The notes beneath the pieces are model-generated. The model was not told where the DNA came from. It saw only the letters and a program-made list of their open reading frames with translations, and made no database searches. A stretch of 64,000 bases of DNA from Isoetes taiwanensis (Eukaryota > Streptophyta > Lycopodiopsida > Isoetales > Isoetaceae), in the NCBI GenBank assembly GCA_021234155.1, contig JAJEKV010000052.1:4759606-4823605 (forward strand), read 5' to 3'. The translations under genes and the position numbers were made by a program. Shown in pieces: positions 1 through 13,000 of the stretch (the stretch's first letter is position 1; each line of letters begins with the position of its first letter).

Positions 1-1671
1 ACCATATTTTTTAAGGTTAACACATATGGCTTGTATTGAAATACATCATAACCATATATCACTTGAAAGATCTTTTCATTCTGCATCTAATGCAACAAAC
101 GCCGCATCATTTTCATGAGTAGATCAAAAGTTATAGGGAAAAAATGACAGCAATGAAGTTGTTAATGCTGCATTAATTGCAGTTTGATGTAGAGTACTCA
201 TTCTATTGGAGGATTCTTATGGGGACAAAAGGAGATCTCAAATTACCTCTAATGGAAGGTATCATTTGCATATTGTAATATGGTGAGCTGTTTGTCAGAG
301 CCAGGCTGCAGACTTTGAATTTGCTTCTGCCTCTGAAGATTATTGACAGCTCTAGTGAGCATTTCTTTTGGCTAGATTCGTCTGTGTCAGATCCTTCCAA
401 TTCTTCCTCTAGAGAGGACCAGAACTTGGATATAATAGGGGTGGAAGGTACTACATACTCTTTGGAAACACAGGACCTGATATTCAAAGTATTTAAATCA
501 TAGGGGGTTTAGTTACTTACCTGAGTAAATGCAACTTTACGTTCCTATTGATCCTTAGTGACTCCAAATATAGGGGATTGCATGTATTCATCTACTAGTA
601 CTTCTGAGATAAATCGCTTAACTACTGCTTCATGACGTCCATCATCCTTGCAGGCAATGAATGCTTGAAGGAAGGAAATTTATTATCATCACAGGCTTCA
701 CAATCTTGTTGCAAAGGAGGCCACTGGGATTGATAACAGATGGTGGGGAGGGAGGGAGGGGGAAGGGGGTGGGTTGTTAATTGTATTGTTCGTAGTAAGT
801 TCAGAGGGATTGGTGTCCACAGAACGAGATACAATATCTTTGATTATGGCCGGCTATCCCCCTGATCTTCCTTCCTCCTTACTGCCCTTCTCTTTGGAAT
901 CAATCCGAGCAAGGATCTTAGATGGTGACCCTTGTTGACCTTCTTTCTAAACATGCTCAGCCACGATAGTCCATTCTTCATTTATTGTGTCATATATATC
1001 TTCCATATCCAGAGGTGCAAATCTGTTACCAGTATCAAATTCTCTCCAATCTTTAATTTCGCCCTCTTCACCCTCCTTTGATTAAAGTATCTTTTCATCA
1101 CTTGTTATCTTATTACACATGTAACCTGCTGCTATCTCCAGCTTTTCATCGTGTCTGTCTGTTTCTTGGGCATCAATATATTGGGATTCTTGGCTTGTAT
1201 CTCTATTGGGCCTTGGTTGAGGTTCTTATATGTATATTCGATTCGGAGGGTTGTCCCATTAAATTTCGTCAAGTACTTCTACTTAGAAAAGGATACCTCC
1301 TTGTTTTGTCTTCTAATGAATTGAGGCATTTCTTTCTTCGCATATTTTTTATTTATAAAAGCTTGTACTATTCTTTGAGAAAGGTTCCAGTTAGCCCGTC
1401 GAAGTCTTTCGTGAGGCTGAAGAAATACTGTAGCGTGCAGGGACTTGGGGGAAGATGGATTGAACTGGTAATCCCATTTCTGGAATGTTATCTGCAAACC
1501 ACGATGTATAATCCGGCTCCTTTGCATCAAGATTATGGTAGCTTCCTATGAGCTGAGTTCGAGCATGCAGAAAGATTATCTAAACCGATGCATGGAAGTG
1601 ATTTGAATATTTTTGTTAAGTGAAAGGATCTGTTTTGTTACTTCATCGAGTTTAAAGCTCTCTTTCTCAAC
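1..1671. other. Gene-poor stretch
   Basis: No convincing coding region was found on either strand. The open frames are short, overlap one another on opposite strands and carry no recognisable domain. A G-rich run of GGGAGGGAGGG type lies near 745-770 and could form a quadruplex on the plus strand. Confidence 0.5.
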
Positions 1672-2535
1672 TTTTTTTTGTTGAAGGACGTCAGACTTTA
1701 TTCAATCAAAAAGTCAAATACAAGTATAAATGCAGAGACAGGAATAAAATCTCAGCGGATAAGCGGAGACCCACCGAGTGAAGCAACCTGCCTAAGCATA
1801 AGAGTGCACATCCAAAAACTCCTCAAAAATCAATCGCCTCTTGCGAGGGGCAAGTGAAGAACAATGATACGACTTTACAATGTAACCTTGAGCTTCTTGG
1901 AGAACACGATTATCTGCCACATCCAGACCTTTGAAGATTACCAATCTTCGTCTTTTCCAGATAGTCCAAAGCAACCATCCTGCTGCTAGATGAAAAGCCT
2001 AGCCTTGTAACTCTGTCCAGGTACTTGGGTAAATTGCCAAAAGTAGTTGTTGACTTGTTAGTGAAACCTGAAAAAGGGAAAACAACTAGTCCCATACCTG
2101 TCTAAGGTGTTCACACATGAAAACGCAATGCTCAATGGTCTCAGATCCACGCTTGCATACTGGACACTGATTTGATATTCTAGGGTTAAACTTATGGACA
2201 AGCACATTAACCCGCAGACACCTATGAAGAATCTGCCACCAAAGAACTGCCACTTTAGGATGAAGTAGCTTGTCCCATGCCCAAGACCACACCTTCTGCC
2301 ATTGAAGAGGAGGAAGTTGAAGAGACCACTTATTAGACGGAGGAAGAATATCAGTATCAAGCAACAACTGATACATAGAGTTCACAAGTTTGCACTCCTT
2401 AATTTCTTCATGACAAACCCATACCAAAATATCTTCTTGGTGTGGCAGAATAGGCTGTAGAAAATCAGCAACTTTTTGAATAACAGGATTCTTTTCCAAA
2501 TGATCATATTTGTTTCGAACTAATTGAAAGTCCAA
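1672..2535 (-). pseudogene. 3' end of a LINE (non-LTR retrotransposon), 5'-truncated and frameshifted
   Basis: The minus strand encodes the C-terminal end of a plant LINE ORF2. At 2086-2535 is a reverse-transcriptase zinc-binding domain (zf-RVT type): a tryptophan-rich stretch with WSWAWDKLLHPK and LWWQILHRCLRVN, followed by the zinc motif CPVCKRGSETIEHC, i.e. CxxC-x8-H-x4-C. The frame then shifts twice; the tail containing WTIWKRRRLVIFKG (1792-1974) is the usual LINE ending. The 3' end is at about 1672, where the plus strand shows a T-run (poly(A) on the minus strand) next to GAAGGACGTCAGAC. The RT and endonuclease parts are absent, as expected for 5' truncation. The same 3'-terminal sequence occurs in the 44-bp insertion at 39771-39814, which ties both to one family. 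No function remains. Confidence 0.8.
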
Positions 2536-2539
2536 TTTT

Positions 2540-4890
2540 ATACCTTTGTTGAGATCTCCATCTGATGAATATATATATAACCTTCCGTTGTCTAAGAATG
2601 TTCACCCATTCAGCATTTGCGAAAATGGGGTTATATTATCCCATTCCGGTACATCTTGATTTTGCAAAAGCTAGGTTGTGAAGGCGGCCATGTCGAAGCT
2701 CCTGAACTAAATAAAATGTTTCCTGAGCTCTTCAGTTGGAACAGAAAGTTTGGGTTCTGGAGCCGTCAAAGATCATGCCATAACGCAAAGGAGCTCCCCG
2801 AGTACGAGTGTCAATCGATGATTGGATGGAGGATACGAGGGGACAAGAGAGGATCTGGAAAAATGGGAAGATGAAGAGTTAATGTGACTGTTGAAAGATC
2901 AGCCTGGAATGTGAAGCCAAATGTTTAATAATTTGGGATGGAGAAAAGAGCCAGAAAGTGACACTCAGTGACTGGATCGAACCTTACCTGAAGATTACTT
3001 AGGAAACCTTAGTTGCCACTCATCGAGCGCCTCCCACCTCGAGCACTTTGTGTCCATAAGGTCTAGAGTTTTTAATACATTTGATTCATCAATAAGACTC
3101 TCAAGATAGGAGTGCTAGACTTAGTTAGATACCCCACTCTCCCTCCCCCCTCCGCCTCCCCCCCTTCCCCCCTCCAACATTCAAGTCTCATATCATGTTG
3201 CTATACCTTTGTTCACATGTGATCAAACATGAAACAAATGTGGCGAGCCTACTTGTCTTCAAACGTGGTTTCTAGCTCCAATCCCATGGGAGCAATATTA
3301 TGTCTAATTGTACTTAATTCTCCTTAACCCTATTTGCAAGAAAGTCCCTAAAGTGAGAGATGCACCACTCTGTCTAGTTACCTCAGTGCTATCTTATAAC
3401 TCTGTGTTAGGAATTGTAGAAGAGGATTATATGTATCAAGGAGTACCTGTCCGCATTTGGGCCCTAAATATATGTTAAAAAGGAACAACACTTTAAGATG
3501 GGTCAGCAAGGGTCAAAGGTTATTTTTTGCAGAGGTGCCAATCTAAAATAGTTCATAAAAGGCCAAAATTCAAGGTATTCTATTTATCCTTGTGGCAAAT
3601 TCCAAATTACTATGAAAAAATATGAAAATTTCATATATGAAAAAACAGCCATCAATAAATCCTCCTTCTGAACATAGTTTTTGTTCGGCAAACCATTGGG
3701 TGGTGGTCTATATATGGGTTGATGGGTTGGATGGCCGAGATTGATTTGAAGGGTTGTTTGGACGTCCTGGGTTGGTTTGTGGAGTCGTGTTCGTCAACGT
3801 GAGATGAGGAATTGCTTGCCTTCCATTTGCTTGAGGCTTTGTTAAGATGCAATCCAACCATGTAATAGCGAAGCTATTTCTCAGATGCTTTTTCTGCTAG
3901 ATTGTGTTTTGGCTAGCGGCAAGGCGCATCTGCAGGTTGTGTTGTGACCGGCTCTATTTCAATCTATCAAAAGATCAGGTAATCAGGTTTGAAGATTAGA
4001 TAATGAGGTTTGAAGATCGATTTGGACTAGGTGCTTCACTTTCATTTCAAATTTCGACCAAGTGATTCTCTTTTTAAAGATATCTATTTTCAATCTGGCC
4101 TTGCTTATGAACATGCATCTCGCCATAACTAGTGGCTCTGCCTCAAATTCTTGTTTATAGATGAAATATGATAAAGAAAGCGACTTTTATTTTTTAATAT
4201 GATTCTTTGAAGATGTGATGTTTGAAGTACTCTAAAGAAATATGACATGTGAGAGGCACCTCGATTCATTTTAGATCGTTTCATATCATAATTATTTTTG
4301 TTTTGTATATCATGTCTGTGAAAACTCAACATTGAAGCCATGGAAAAAGAATTTTTAGTGCAGATAATGATCTTTAATCAAGCTCTTTATTCTCGTTAAC
4401 AACTGTTTGCTAGTCAGGATGCTTCATAGTAGAAAAAAAACATAAGTTCTTCTAGGTTTTTAGAGTTCACTTTTTTTTCAAAATAGCTCCTTGCAGGACG
4501 GTTTGAGGACAAAGGAGCTGATGGGATATTTCATCATGCTGTTAGAGAGAAAACTGAGCACTCGTTTTTTGCGACTATAGAAGTGGCATGTTCTGAAAAA
4601 ATTAGTCTCTGGATTGGGGTACTTCTGCCCTATACAACCCAATGTCAATGCATAGTCCAAGTTGACGAGACAAATATTTCAGCTAGATCGTGATGTTTCG
4701 AATGTCACACAGTCAAAGGCATATCGCTGTTTAGTCGATGCCAAAGTAGATGATCTATTTGAAGAAGCTTAAGACCATTAGTCAAAGATGTCCCAATATG
4801 CTGGGCTCGTGAAGGGTCAATGAAGACAGCATATGATTCGAGTTAAAACTTGTGAATGGAATAGGAGTGCACCCTATACTCTATATAAGT
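2540..4890. other. Non-coding stretch
   Basis: No gene is supported. The open frames are short and low in complexity. A C-rich tract around 3130-3178 (runs of CCCCCC separated by T) is G-rich on the minus strand and may form a quadruplex. Confidence 0.5.
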
Positions 4891-5140
4891 CAACACAGGG
4901 TGACCCAGAGAACGGGTTTCAGAAGGGACTAGAGGATGAAAGCATAGTCATAAGGTGACCTAGGGAACGGGTTTCAGAAGGAACTAGAGGATGAAACCAT
5001 GGTCACAGGGTAACCCAGGGAACGGGTTTCAGAAGGGACTAGAGGATGAAACCATGGTCACAAGGTGACCCAGGGAACGGGTTTCAGAAGGGACTGGATG
5101 ATGAAACCATGGTCATCAGGTGACCCAAGGAAAGTGTTTC
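4890..5140. repeat. 55-bp minisatellite, about four and a half copies
   Basis: Repeat starts beginning GGTGACC or GGTAACC fall at 4899, 4954, 5009, 5064 and 5119, an exact 55-bp period. The core of each unit contains GGGAACGGGTTTCAGAAGG followed by ACTAGAGGATGAAA. Units differ by a few substitutions, and the last is the most diverged. No open frame runs through it. Confidence 0.95.
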
Positions 5141-6530
5141 GAAAGACTCTCACCATTCTTGGAGATCAAGGATTTGAAGGGGAGAGGTATGTTACAACGT
5201 TTTTTAAATAAGGGCTAAACATAAAATCCAACCTAAGGTTATTTAATGCCGTATTGTTGATGACATGGCACGACCCGATTGGGTGAGCCTTTTGAAGCCA
5301 TTGAAAGCTTCTTTAGCACAAAGGGCAGAAGTTGGATGACCTCCATCCAATCACAGTGGGCAAGAATTGATTGATATTATGCAAAAGGAAGCACAATGGA
5401 ATGTCAATATATGTAAAGGATGTGGATTAACTATGGGATGCTATGAACTGTTGATCTGCATCTTCATGAATAAGAACAGGATTTTAGGACAGAGTGGTAA
5501 CAATCTATGAAGGATTTGAATGTACAAGTTCTTAGGCATGGCAGCATGAAGTCTCAGTTTACTTATCAAAACTATCCTTGATGTTTATCCCTGTACTACT
5601 ACAGCACAATGCCTCTTAAATGGGGATATTGTGGCCCAATTTTATGCCATATATTATGCTTAAGGAATGTATTCCTTTTATTGTTCACAATAAATGTATC
5701 TCCTTCAGTCTAAGTCTCATGAGCATCAAGATTACAAACATGAAGATCTCCCTGATAAGTTAAGACATCTGAATCCCTTTATCAATGTCTCAATCAGAAA
5801 CGAGACATAAACCCACTCTATATATTATAGGCTTCTTTCGGATTCATATCCTTTATTGTCTGTATTAAGTATTTGATGGTTTTTTTTATCTCCTTGGTGT
5901 CGCCTTTAATGTTTTTATAACTGCAACTTTCAAATGAGCATCTCTTAGTTGGACCCAAGGATAAACTGATCAACTAAGTTGTGTCACTATATGGCATTAA
6001 AACGTGATAACTAATTTAAATTCACGAACGTATTCTACTTCGTCTTTCCATCTTTCTATATTTGCGTGTTTTATATCATACACCATCACATTTCTATTTA
6101 TGATCAAACAGAATAAAATATGATAAACAAAATCCATTTTCTGTTGGACACTATATTATGGTCCATAGCTAAATACGATAGCTCCCCAATGTGTGTTAGC
6201 ACCTTATTATTTTTATTTATTACTGTATCCTGCCCTTTTTTTCCCCTCGTCATCCTTGAAATTTTAATTTGGTATATACCTTTGGGTATTTTCTTTTCTC
6301 ATATGGCTCTAATTCCCTGCTTCCAGTTCTTCGAGCCAGTGCCGTTTCAGCCTAGCTATGGCTATGGAAGCTCATCCCCCAGCTTCTAGAGTTCAAAAAG
6401 ATAGGCAGAATCAGGTGCCTCAAAGAAAAATTGCTGTCTTTTAGGTCCCTGGGCTCAAATAAGAGAGATGGTTAATCCAGAAGAGGTGAAAAGCGCAGGC
6501 TGAAGAAGGAAAGATTGGAAGAGGCTGAGG
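5141..6530. other. Non-coding stretch
   Basis: AT-rich sequence without a convincing gene. The open frame at 6120-6389 is hydrophobic and shows no family features. Confidence 0.45.
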
Positions 6531-6537
6531 ATATCAA

Positions 6538-6980
6538 ACCGGGATGTCCGTATTTAGAGTCCGAGATATGGTATTTTCGGACTTTTTTGGTGGTATTTCT
6601 GGACATCCTTTATCAGCCAGGTGGTATTTCCGGCCAAAAAAAGGTGGTATTTCCGGCCAAAAAGTGGTATTTCTGGCCAAAAATCAAGCGAGAAACTGCG
6701 TGACGAAGCTGAAATCCTTGGTCGAATCGTTCTTGAAACTCCGTGGGTGGCTTGAACTGCTTCAAAAGCCCTTCTAATCACTTTGTCTACCTCTTTAATG
6801 TTGGTTTGATGAAAAGAGGAAGCTACTTGAGTTCAGATAGAGTCGGATTGATCCAAAAATGCCCAAAACAGTTGGTTCTGGGCTTGAAACTGCGAATTGT
6901 ACATTGGCTGATAACGGGTGGCCGAAATACCACAAAAAAGTCCGGAAATACCACATCCCGGACTCTAAATACGGCGGTCC
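6538..6980. mobile_element. MITE-like non-autonomous DNA element with about 75-bp terminal inverted repeats
   Basis: The left end (about 6538-6616) and right end (about 6901-6980) are imperfect inverted repeats. Both contain CCGTATTTAGAGTCC, then TGGTATTT, then CGGACTTTTTTG and TTATCAGCCA when read inward. The 7-bp sequence TATCAAA flanks the element on both sides (6531-6537 and 6981-6987), fitting a target site duplication. Inside the left arm are three direct subrepeats of GTGGTATTTCCGGCC followed by A-runs (about 6620-6680). There is no transposase, so it depends on an enzyme elsewhere. The superfamily is uncertain: a 7-bp TSD lies between the usual 8 bp (hAT) and 9 bp (Mutator). Confidence 0.85.
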
Positions 6981-7262
6981 TATCAAATAGGCCATGGAGT
7001 CTTGCCATGCCTCTATAGGAACAGTAACAAATGAGAGGGAAAAAGGCACTGCTGCCAATCTCCGACAACTCCAAACAGATACCAAGTGCTTCTGTATGTC
7101 GATTTTTGAAAAAGCAGGTGGATCCAATGGCCTCGAATGTGGTGATCATTGAAGATGATGAGAATGAGATCATCTCGGCCCTCCTTACATTGAATTTGGC
7201 CCTTTTATACCGCAATGTGTACACAGTGTTGGTGGCCTGAAGAAGAAGAGGCAGTTTATACG

Positions 7263-7323
7263 GTGATTCCAATTGATCCCACCCATGCCAAAAGTGACTC
7301 CAATTGATCCCACCCATGCCAAA
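7263..7323. repeat. 31-bp tandem duplication
   Basis: Two adjacent copies of a 31-bp unit containing CCAATTGATCCCACCCATGCC, starting at 7263 and 7294 and differing by about two bases. Confidence 0.95.
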
Positions 7324-8284
7324 GTTTTGGGTTCAATTTTCCATGTCTATATGGATATGCCAAATCATTTTTTATCCATTCGTACAATAGGCTACTCCTG
7401 CTGACTCATTTTCTTTATCTTATTTTGGTAGAAGAAAATTCTTAATCCATACTTCATATTGTAAAGAGATAACGGTTATCAATATAAATCCTTATCCTAT
7501 GATTAAGGTTTTCCCTCTTAAGATCTACCTGAATTATGATGTACCTTGTTTATCATAAGTACAATTCCCTTCCTTTTCCTCCAAAAGGGGGGGGAGGGGG
7601 GGGAGGGGGGGGAAGAGAAAGAAAAAATAGAATAGAATAGAATAGAATAGTTTTTTTAACGTCCACGGAGAACAATAGGTCATGGGACCCATACAATGGG
7701 ATAGTACACTCATTACTACTAGGATTAAAAAACCCCTGCCTCGAAAGGTTTTCAAGGGAAAAACCTTTGCAGTAATGATGATACTAGAAAAAGAGATGTT
7801 TAAGAGCGTACCCAATGTTATATACAATGCCTATGTCTTGTATGGATTACACTCAAACAATGGTTTTGCAATGGTCATGTCTTGTATGGACTAAATAGGA
7901 GTAATGTTTTTTATGGATTGTATGGGGTTCCTCTTCTTATAGTCTTGGCCTCAAGGACAAAAGGGTTTGGTTTACAATGACTTGCAAACCGTATGGGCTA
8001 AAAAGTTTCTCTATTTGGTTTTCGGGGGAAAAGGCTATTGAGTATTTGGGGGTGAAAGTTAGGGCAAACGTGTACGGTCTATATTCTGGTTGGATGATCT
8101 GTGGGCATTTATTTAGCAATGGAGGCGCAGATCTGGGCATATCATGGCATGGGGGCCTGAATAGAAGGATTTATTTCAGGTTTGTTCCTATCCTTTTGCA
8201 TTAATTTTTTTGAATGCTTCAGTTCTGCGCTCTGACCAGAAGATTTTCGCTTGTTTGTCAACCGTCAGAGGTAATTGATTCAGC
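7324..8284. other. Stretch with G-tract and AATAG microsatellite, no supported gene
   Basis: A run of G blocks at about 7587-7612 is followed at about 7627-7650 by a short AATAG pentanucleotide array. The open frame at 7682-7894 has no recognisable domain. Confidence 0.5.
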
Positions 8285-8470
8285 ATGGAAGCCATTGCTG
8301 TGGCGGTGCCTCCCGATCTTGCTTTCTCTGTGCTTTGTATTTTTTTTCTTGTGTCTATCATCGCTCTTGTTGGTATGAGGAAGGCTACATGGGCAGCTGC
8401 TATGGCAAGAGGGACATCTTCTAAGAAAAAAGGGAAGACTAAATTGTCCCAGCCTGATGATGGCAATTAG
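8285..8470 (+). CDS. Possible small single-pass membrane protein, 61 residues
   Basis: The frame gives a 61-residue protein starting MEAIAVAVPPDLAFSV. It has one hydrophobic segment (about residues 11-31, with VLCIFFLVSIIALVGM) and then a basic, hydrophilic tail with RGTSSKKKGKTK. By the positive-inside rule the C-terminus would face the cytosol. The ATG sits in a good plant context (A at -3, G at +4). I do not recognise the family, and no neighbouring exon or promoter confirms it. It could be a chance frame, or one exon of a larger gene. Confidence 0.35.
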   Translation: MEAIAVAVPPDLAFSVLCIFFLVSIIALVGMRKATWAAAMARGTSSKKKGKTKLSQPDDGN

Positions 8471-10025
8471 ATCGATGTCTTTGCGACTCTTTCTTGTAGT
8501 AGGTGAACATTGATTTGTCATTTCTTTGAAAGCTAATGGGGTTTTTTGAGGACCATCTGTATGGCTGGTGTGGTCAATATAGAGAGAGAGGAGCAGAGAA
8601 TACAAGGTGTCATAAGGATTGTTGTTCATAATGTTGCTGTTGTGAACATGTTAATTAAGCAATATCTGGGTTGGCAAGATGGAAAGCCGATTGGTATATG
8701 TTAATTTGCAAGGTTTTGAAGGATTCAAAATTACATTGTTTTAAGGGAATGGTAGGTTACTGCCTTAAGGATATTGAAAACTCACATCATAAATATGCTT
8801 TTCATAACATTACTGATGACATATTTAGGGGGAGGGGGGAGCGGCTTTATGCTATGTATGGTTTGGGGACCTGGAGAAAATGTTGTTCTTGATCACACGA
8901 ACTTGTTTTCTAGAGAAATCCACTTGAGGACTATTTAGATAAGTGGTAGGTTAAATTCTGGATTAATTTACATTATCACAAAAATGATTAGGATGGGGAC
9001 CTTTTCCTTCTCCACTCCTTAGATTATCCCTAGCAATTCTGCTTATATCCAAAAGAACAGTGTTTATACTGCATAGAAAGTTGCTTGTAATCAACACACC
9101 GCTTCTACCAAGGACATAACCTGAGTTATTTATAGCTCAGGTCAGTGCATCAAGCTGATTGGCAGGATTGGGAAGAGAAGAAGAAGGTATTGGGATTGAG
9201 GTTACAGAAAATGAGACATGTGTCTCATTGGCATGTGAGGATCCTGCTAAAGCCTTGGGCCAGAGGACCTACCGGTACTTGTGGGTACGAATTTCATACC
9301 ATTTAATCTTTGATGACTTTACACTTGATGTTGGTTAATTTCATCTGAAGTGTTGTTGTAAAATGTGGTGGCGAAATGATGGCGCCATCGCACTTGTATT
9401 GTGTTTACTTGTGGTACTAAATTCTTCTTGAGGTTAACTTGTATATTGTTTATCTGTGTTACTGAATTCTTGTTGGTGATGTTGTTTCATTAAGTGTGGT
9501 AAAAAAGAATGAACGGAAAGTCTAGAACTTACAGGTTGCGAAACTTAAAATGCAGAGAGACCTTCAGGAATGCAAGCAAAGATACTAGGTATGATTTCAA
9601 TTTTTTGGCGATGCGAAAATGCTTGGGTTCAACTCCCAAGGAGCCATTTGCTTGTTTTGAACTCCGGTTTATTCTTTTAAGTGTATCTTTATACTATTGG
9701 TATTCTAGTTTTAGGTTTTTATCATAGAGTCTAGGACTTAGCCTTATATAGAATATTTCAAGTTGGTCCTAGCCCGAAGGGCCCAGATTTAGCCATATTA
9801 GAGGATTTAGCCATATTCATTTGAATTTTTATTTGGCATATTTCCAATCCAAGAAAATATTTATGTTATTTAAGGCAAGTAAGCGTAAAATGTAAGGACA
9901 GGCTTCCTACATGTTTATCGTCCTCATGTAGGTTGTCTATTGCATCTCAGCAGTAGCTCATATTAGAAATTGAATTGAATTGAATTACCTTTATCGTCTA
10001 CGGAAACCAAATGGCCTATGAAAGC
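8471..10025. other. Non-coding stretch
   Basis: No coding frame carries a domain or splice-consistent continuation. One B-box-like GGGTTCAACTCCC occurs near 9626, without a matching A box at a tRNA-like distance. Confidence 0.45.
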
Positions 10026-10073
10026 AAAATCACAATTTTTTTTTTTTTTTTTTTTTTGAATAAAATCACAATT
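10026..10073. mobile_element. Poly(A)-only retro-insertion with 12-bp target site duplication
   Basis: The 12-bp sequence AAAATCACAATT occurs at 10026-10037 and again at 10062-10073. Between the copies are 20 T residues and GAAT (10038-10061). On the minus strand this is a poly(A) tail with a few bases of body, flanked by a perfect duplication. That is the mark of target-primed reverse transcription that stopped inside or just past the tail. Confidence 0.85.
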
Positions 10074-13000
10074 ATTACATAACTATTTCAAAATGTCAAA
10101 GTTTACTAAGGATCGACAATGATCCAAAACACCATACAAAAAATGGCTCGATACAATAGGATGGGTCTAATTAGGCGCTTCATCGGATCTCTATCCTGCC
10201 CTGAATTATAGATGCTTAAGGTTGTTGTAAAAAAATCTACTTACAAAAATGTTGATATGAACGTTGTACTTTGGCAACTACATAGCCATGAATGTTTCAC
10301 AATCACGTTTTTAAAGGCATACACTAGAGGGTAGTTGCATAAGGTTGCTTGGACTTTAGCAATGCAGTATTCAAAGGAAACAAAAACTCCCTTGTTAACA
10401 CTACCCATACAAATTATATGAAACCGTAGTTAATGCTTTCTACTTAGAATATCATTTGAACCTTTATATATAGACAAAACGTTATCAAAATAAAACAAAG
10501 CAAGATTAAACATGCCATTGTCGATGGATCTACAAACAAATGTACAATTGTTTGCCATTTTATACAGGCCGGTTGCATACACGATCGAATTGTTTGGAAG
10601 CACCTCCAACTATATGAAGATTCAAATAAAGTTAACAAATTTGTTTATCTATGGAAATCAATTTAGCAATGGACACAACTGTTCTTTAAAGAAAAAAGAA
10701 GTGTAAAACAACAGCAAGCTTGATATAGCCTAGATGCTAGGAAAATGGGTACTTCAATAAAAACATTGTGTTAATAAATACCTACAAAATCTTTTGGTTC
10801 CTGCATCAACCATGTCAACGTCCCTCTAGAAATAATTCATTCCTTATCTTGTACAAAACTCTAATAATCACATATGCAAGCACATTGTTAATATACAGGT
10901 ATGGGCACCTGATATGAGTGGGTGGATCCATAATTTGAGAAGCTCTAAGGAAATCTTCCAAAGCTTTGCAACTTGGATTCCCATATTTTTCTGATCCGTA
11001 GACATGACAACAGTGCCTATTAGGAGCTAAATATGATGCTCTTACAATTGACGTTCGATCAAACATGCATACTATGTAGAATTTTACAAGCAGCTCAATG
11101 AGACATAGATGGTAGCTTGATTTTCAAAAAGGAAAATGGGTATTTTAGTGGAAAAATCTGCTCACGAACACCTGCATTTCACAAACAAATATTTGCAAAC
11201 CTGCATCAACCTTGTCGAATCTGCCTTCGACTGCTAAATATACATTTAATAATCAAAATAACAACCATGAAAAAGTTTAGCCATGCAAAACCAAATGCCA
11301 ATGTGGGTATCATGAGATCAAATTCCGATTCAATTTTTATGATGCTGCAATTCTGGTACTAATTTGGCACCAATTCTTAAATGGCATAGCACAGCTTGTA
11401 CGTGCTGAACAGGCTTCAAAATACTTGGGAAAAAACATGACGTTGCTTGCCAAGTTCTAGAATTTGGAGCACCGTAAAATCGAGTGTGTCTTCTGGCATA
11501 TTCCTTGATGACTATTTCAATTCCAAACCATTTTACTTTGTAAACCTTTTAAGAGCATCCGTCATAATGGTTCAAATAAAATTATAGAGAGGACAAATAG
11601 GAATCTTTTTAATAGCATGTGAAATCCTCTTCTAGTAGAAGCATCTGCGATCTTGTACAGAATTGAAAAACTGGCTTGTTCAAGCTTTTCAACATCTAAT
11701 ACTTGTTTCCTTGTCTATAATAAAAGCGTCAACTAGTTCTCCTACTGGCATCTGAATGCAGAGATGTTGATTAAAGTATTGTTTTAGCGTGGCAGCGCTC
11801 TTTCAACTGATCTATCATTGTGCTTCTTTGTATGCAACATCTTATCTTACTCCAGTCTTCTCCCAGTCAGAAGCTAAAACTCAATTGCTTCTGATACAAT
11901 GAATGCTACACTGTCCCATTACGAAATGAAGCAAAAAGTATAGTAAGAAATGCACACTTTCATTGCCTGTTCTTGTCAGAAATTTATTCTGATAGGACTG
12001 GAATATGTGTTCGAGCTGAACATTTCTGTAAATATTTACAAGAGCAACGAGTAAATTGCGATGAGCTAAGGCAAGCATTTTCTCAGTGTTACATCCTTTA
12101 GAAAAGAAAAGAAAATACAATCTTACATTAGCTGGAAATATTTAAAGCAAAAATTGACATGGAATATGCTCAGAGAGAATTTGAAAGACTCTCATATGCG
12201 CATGGCATGAATTCCTCTCTGCTTTCCAAATTCCAAAAAAAATTGATATATGCTGAATGTGAAAGCTCGTTGATAGCATAACCAAGCTTACGTGAGAAGT
12301 ATAATCGCATGGCAAAATAAAAGTATTTAGTCATGTTTGTATGCACATTGTCAAATATCTCTAGTAACCATCAGTTAGCAAAAATTTCCCCCAATTTAAG
12401 CAACCAAGAGAGGTAGCAGGCATAGTCTAGAAACATTTTGGAATAGGTTAGCTTTGTGTGCAGTAGTTATAAGTACTTGAAATGTCTAAAGTGAATCCCG
12501 AGGCAGCCTCTTTTTTATCCATACAAGACAGTTGTGCGGTGCCTGTGGCACCGCATTTGTTCTCATGTTTGCAAATTGGATGAGAAGTATATGAGAGTGA
12601 ATCTTCATATGCATGTCGCTTGAAAGGATATATTTCAGATGCAAGTTCTAAATGGACTTTTCAAACAGCATATATGGCAGACACCAACATATATGGTAGA
12701 AGCACTTGTAGCACCCGTAGCAATCTTCCATATTTTGCACCATCACAACATATATAAGGCTGTTTGATTTTTTGTTTGAGGTAATATTTCCGTCCCATGA
12801 AAAAGTCTGAGCACGACACGTGTATTCTTTTAATAGAAAAATATTTCTTTATTCCTTCACGTTTCTTGCTCTGCAAGCAATCCTGGCTTCATACTCCCAC
12901 ACTAGTATAGCATCCCTGTTCTGCCATATTCAGACGCTCCAAGCATCTCCAAGGACGATCGCTTCGCCTGCTTCAAATCTGCTGCTTCCCAAGGCAAAAT

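Noticed and set aside
1078-1551. Plus-strand frame of 157 residues, leucine- and phenylalanine-rich
   Set aside because: No domain, no clear start context and an overlapping frame on the other strand; treated as chance.
7587-7650. G-tract and AATAG array considered as a telomere-like repeat
   Set aside because: The unit does not match TTTAGGG-type plant telomere repeats; it is a simple microsatellite.
9600-9650. GGGTTCAACTCCC followed by a CCA resembles a tRNA T-arm and 3' end
   Set aside because: No D-arm, anticodon arm or A box lies at the right distance upstream, so a tRNA gene is not supported.
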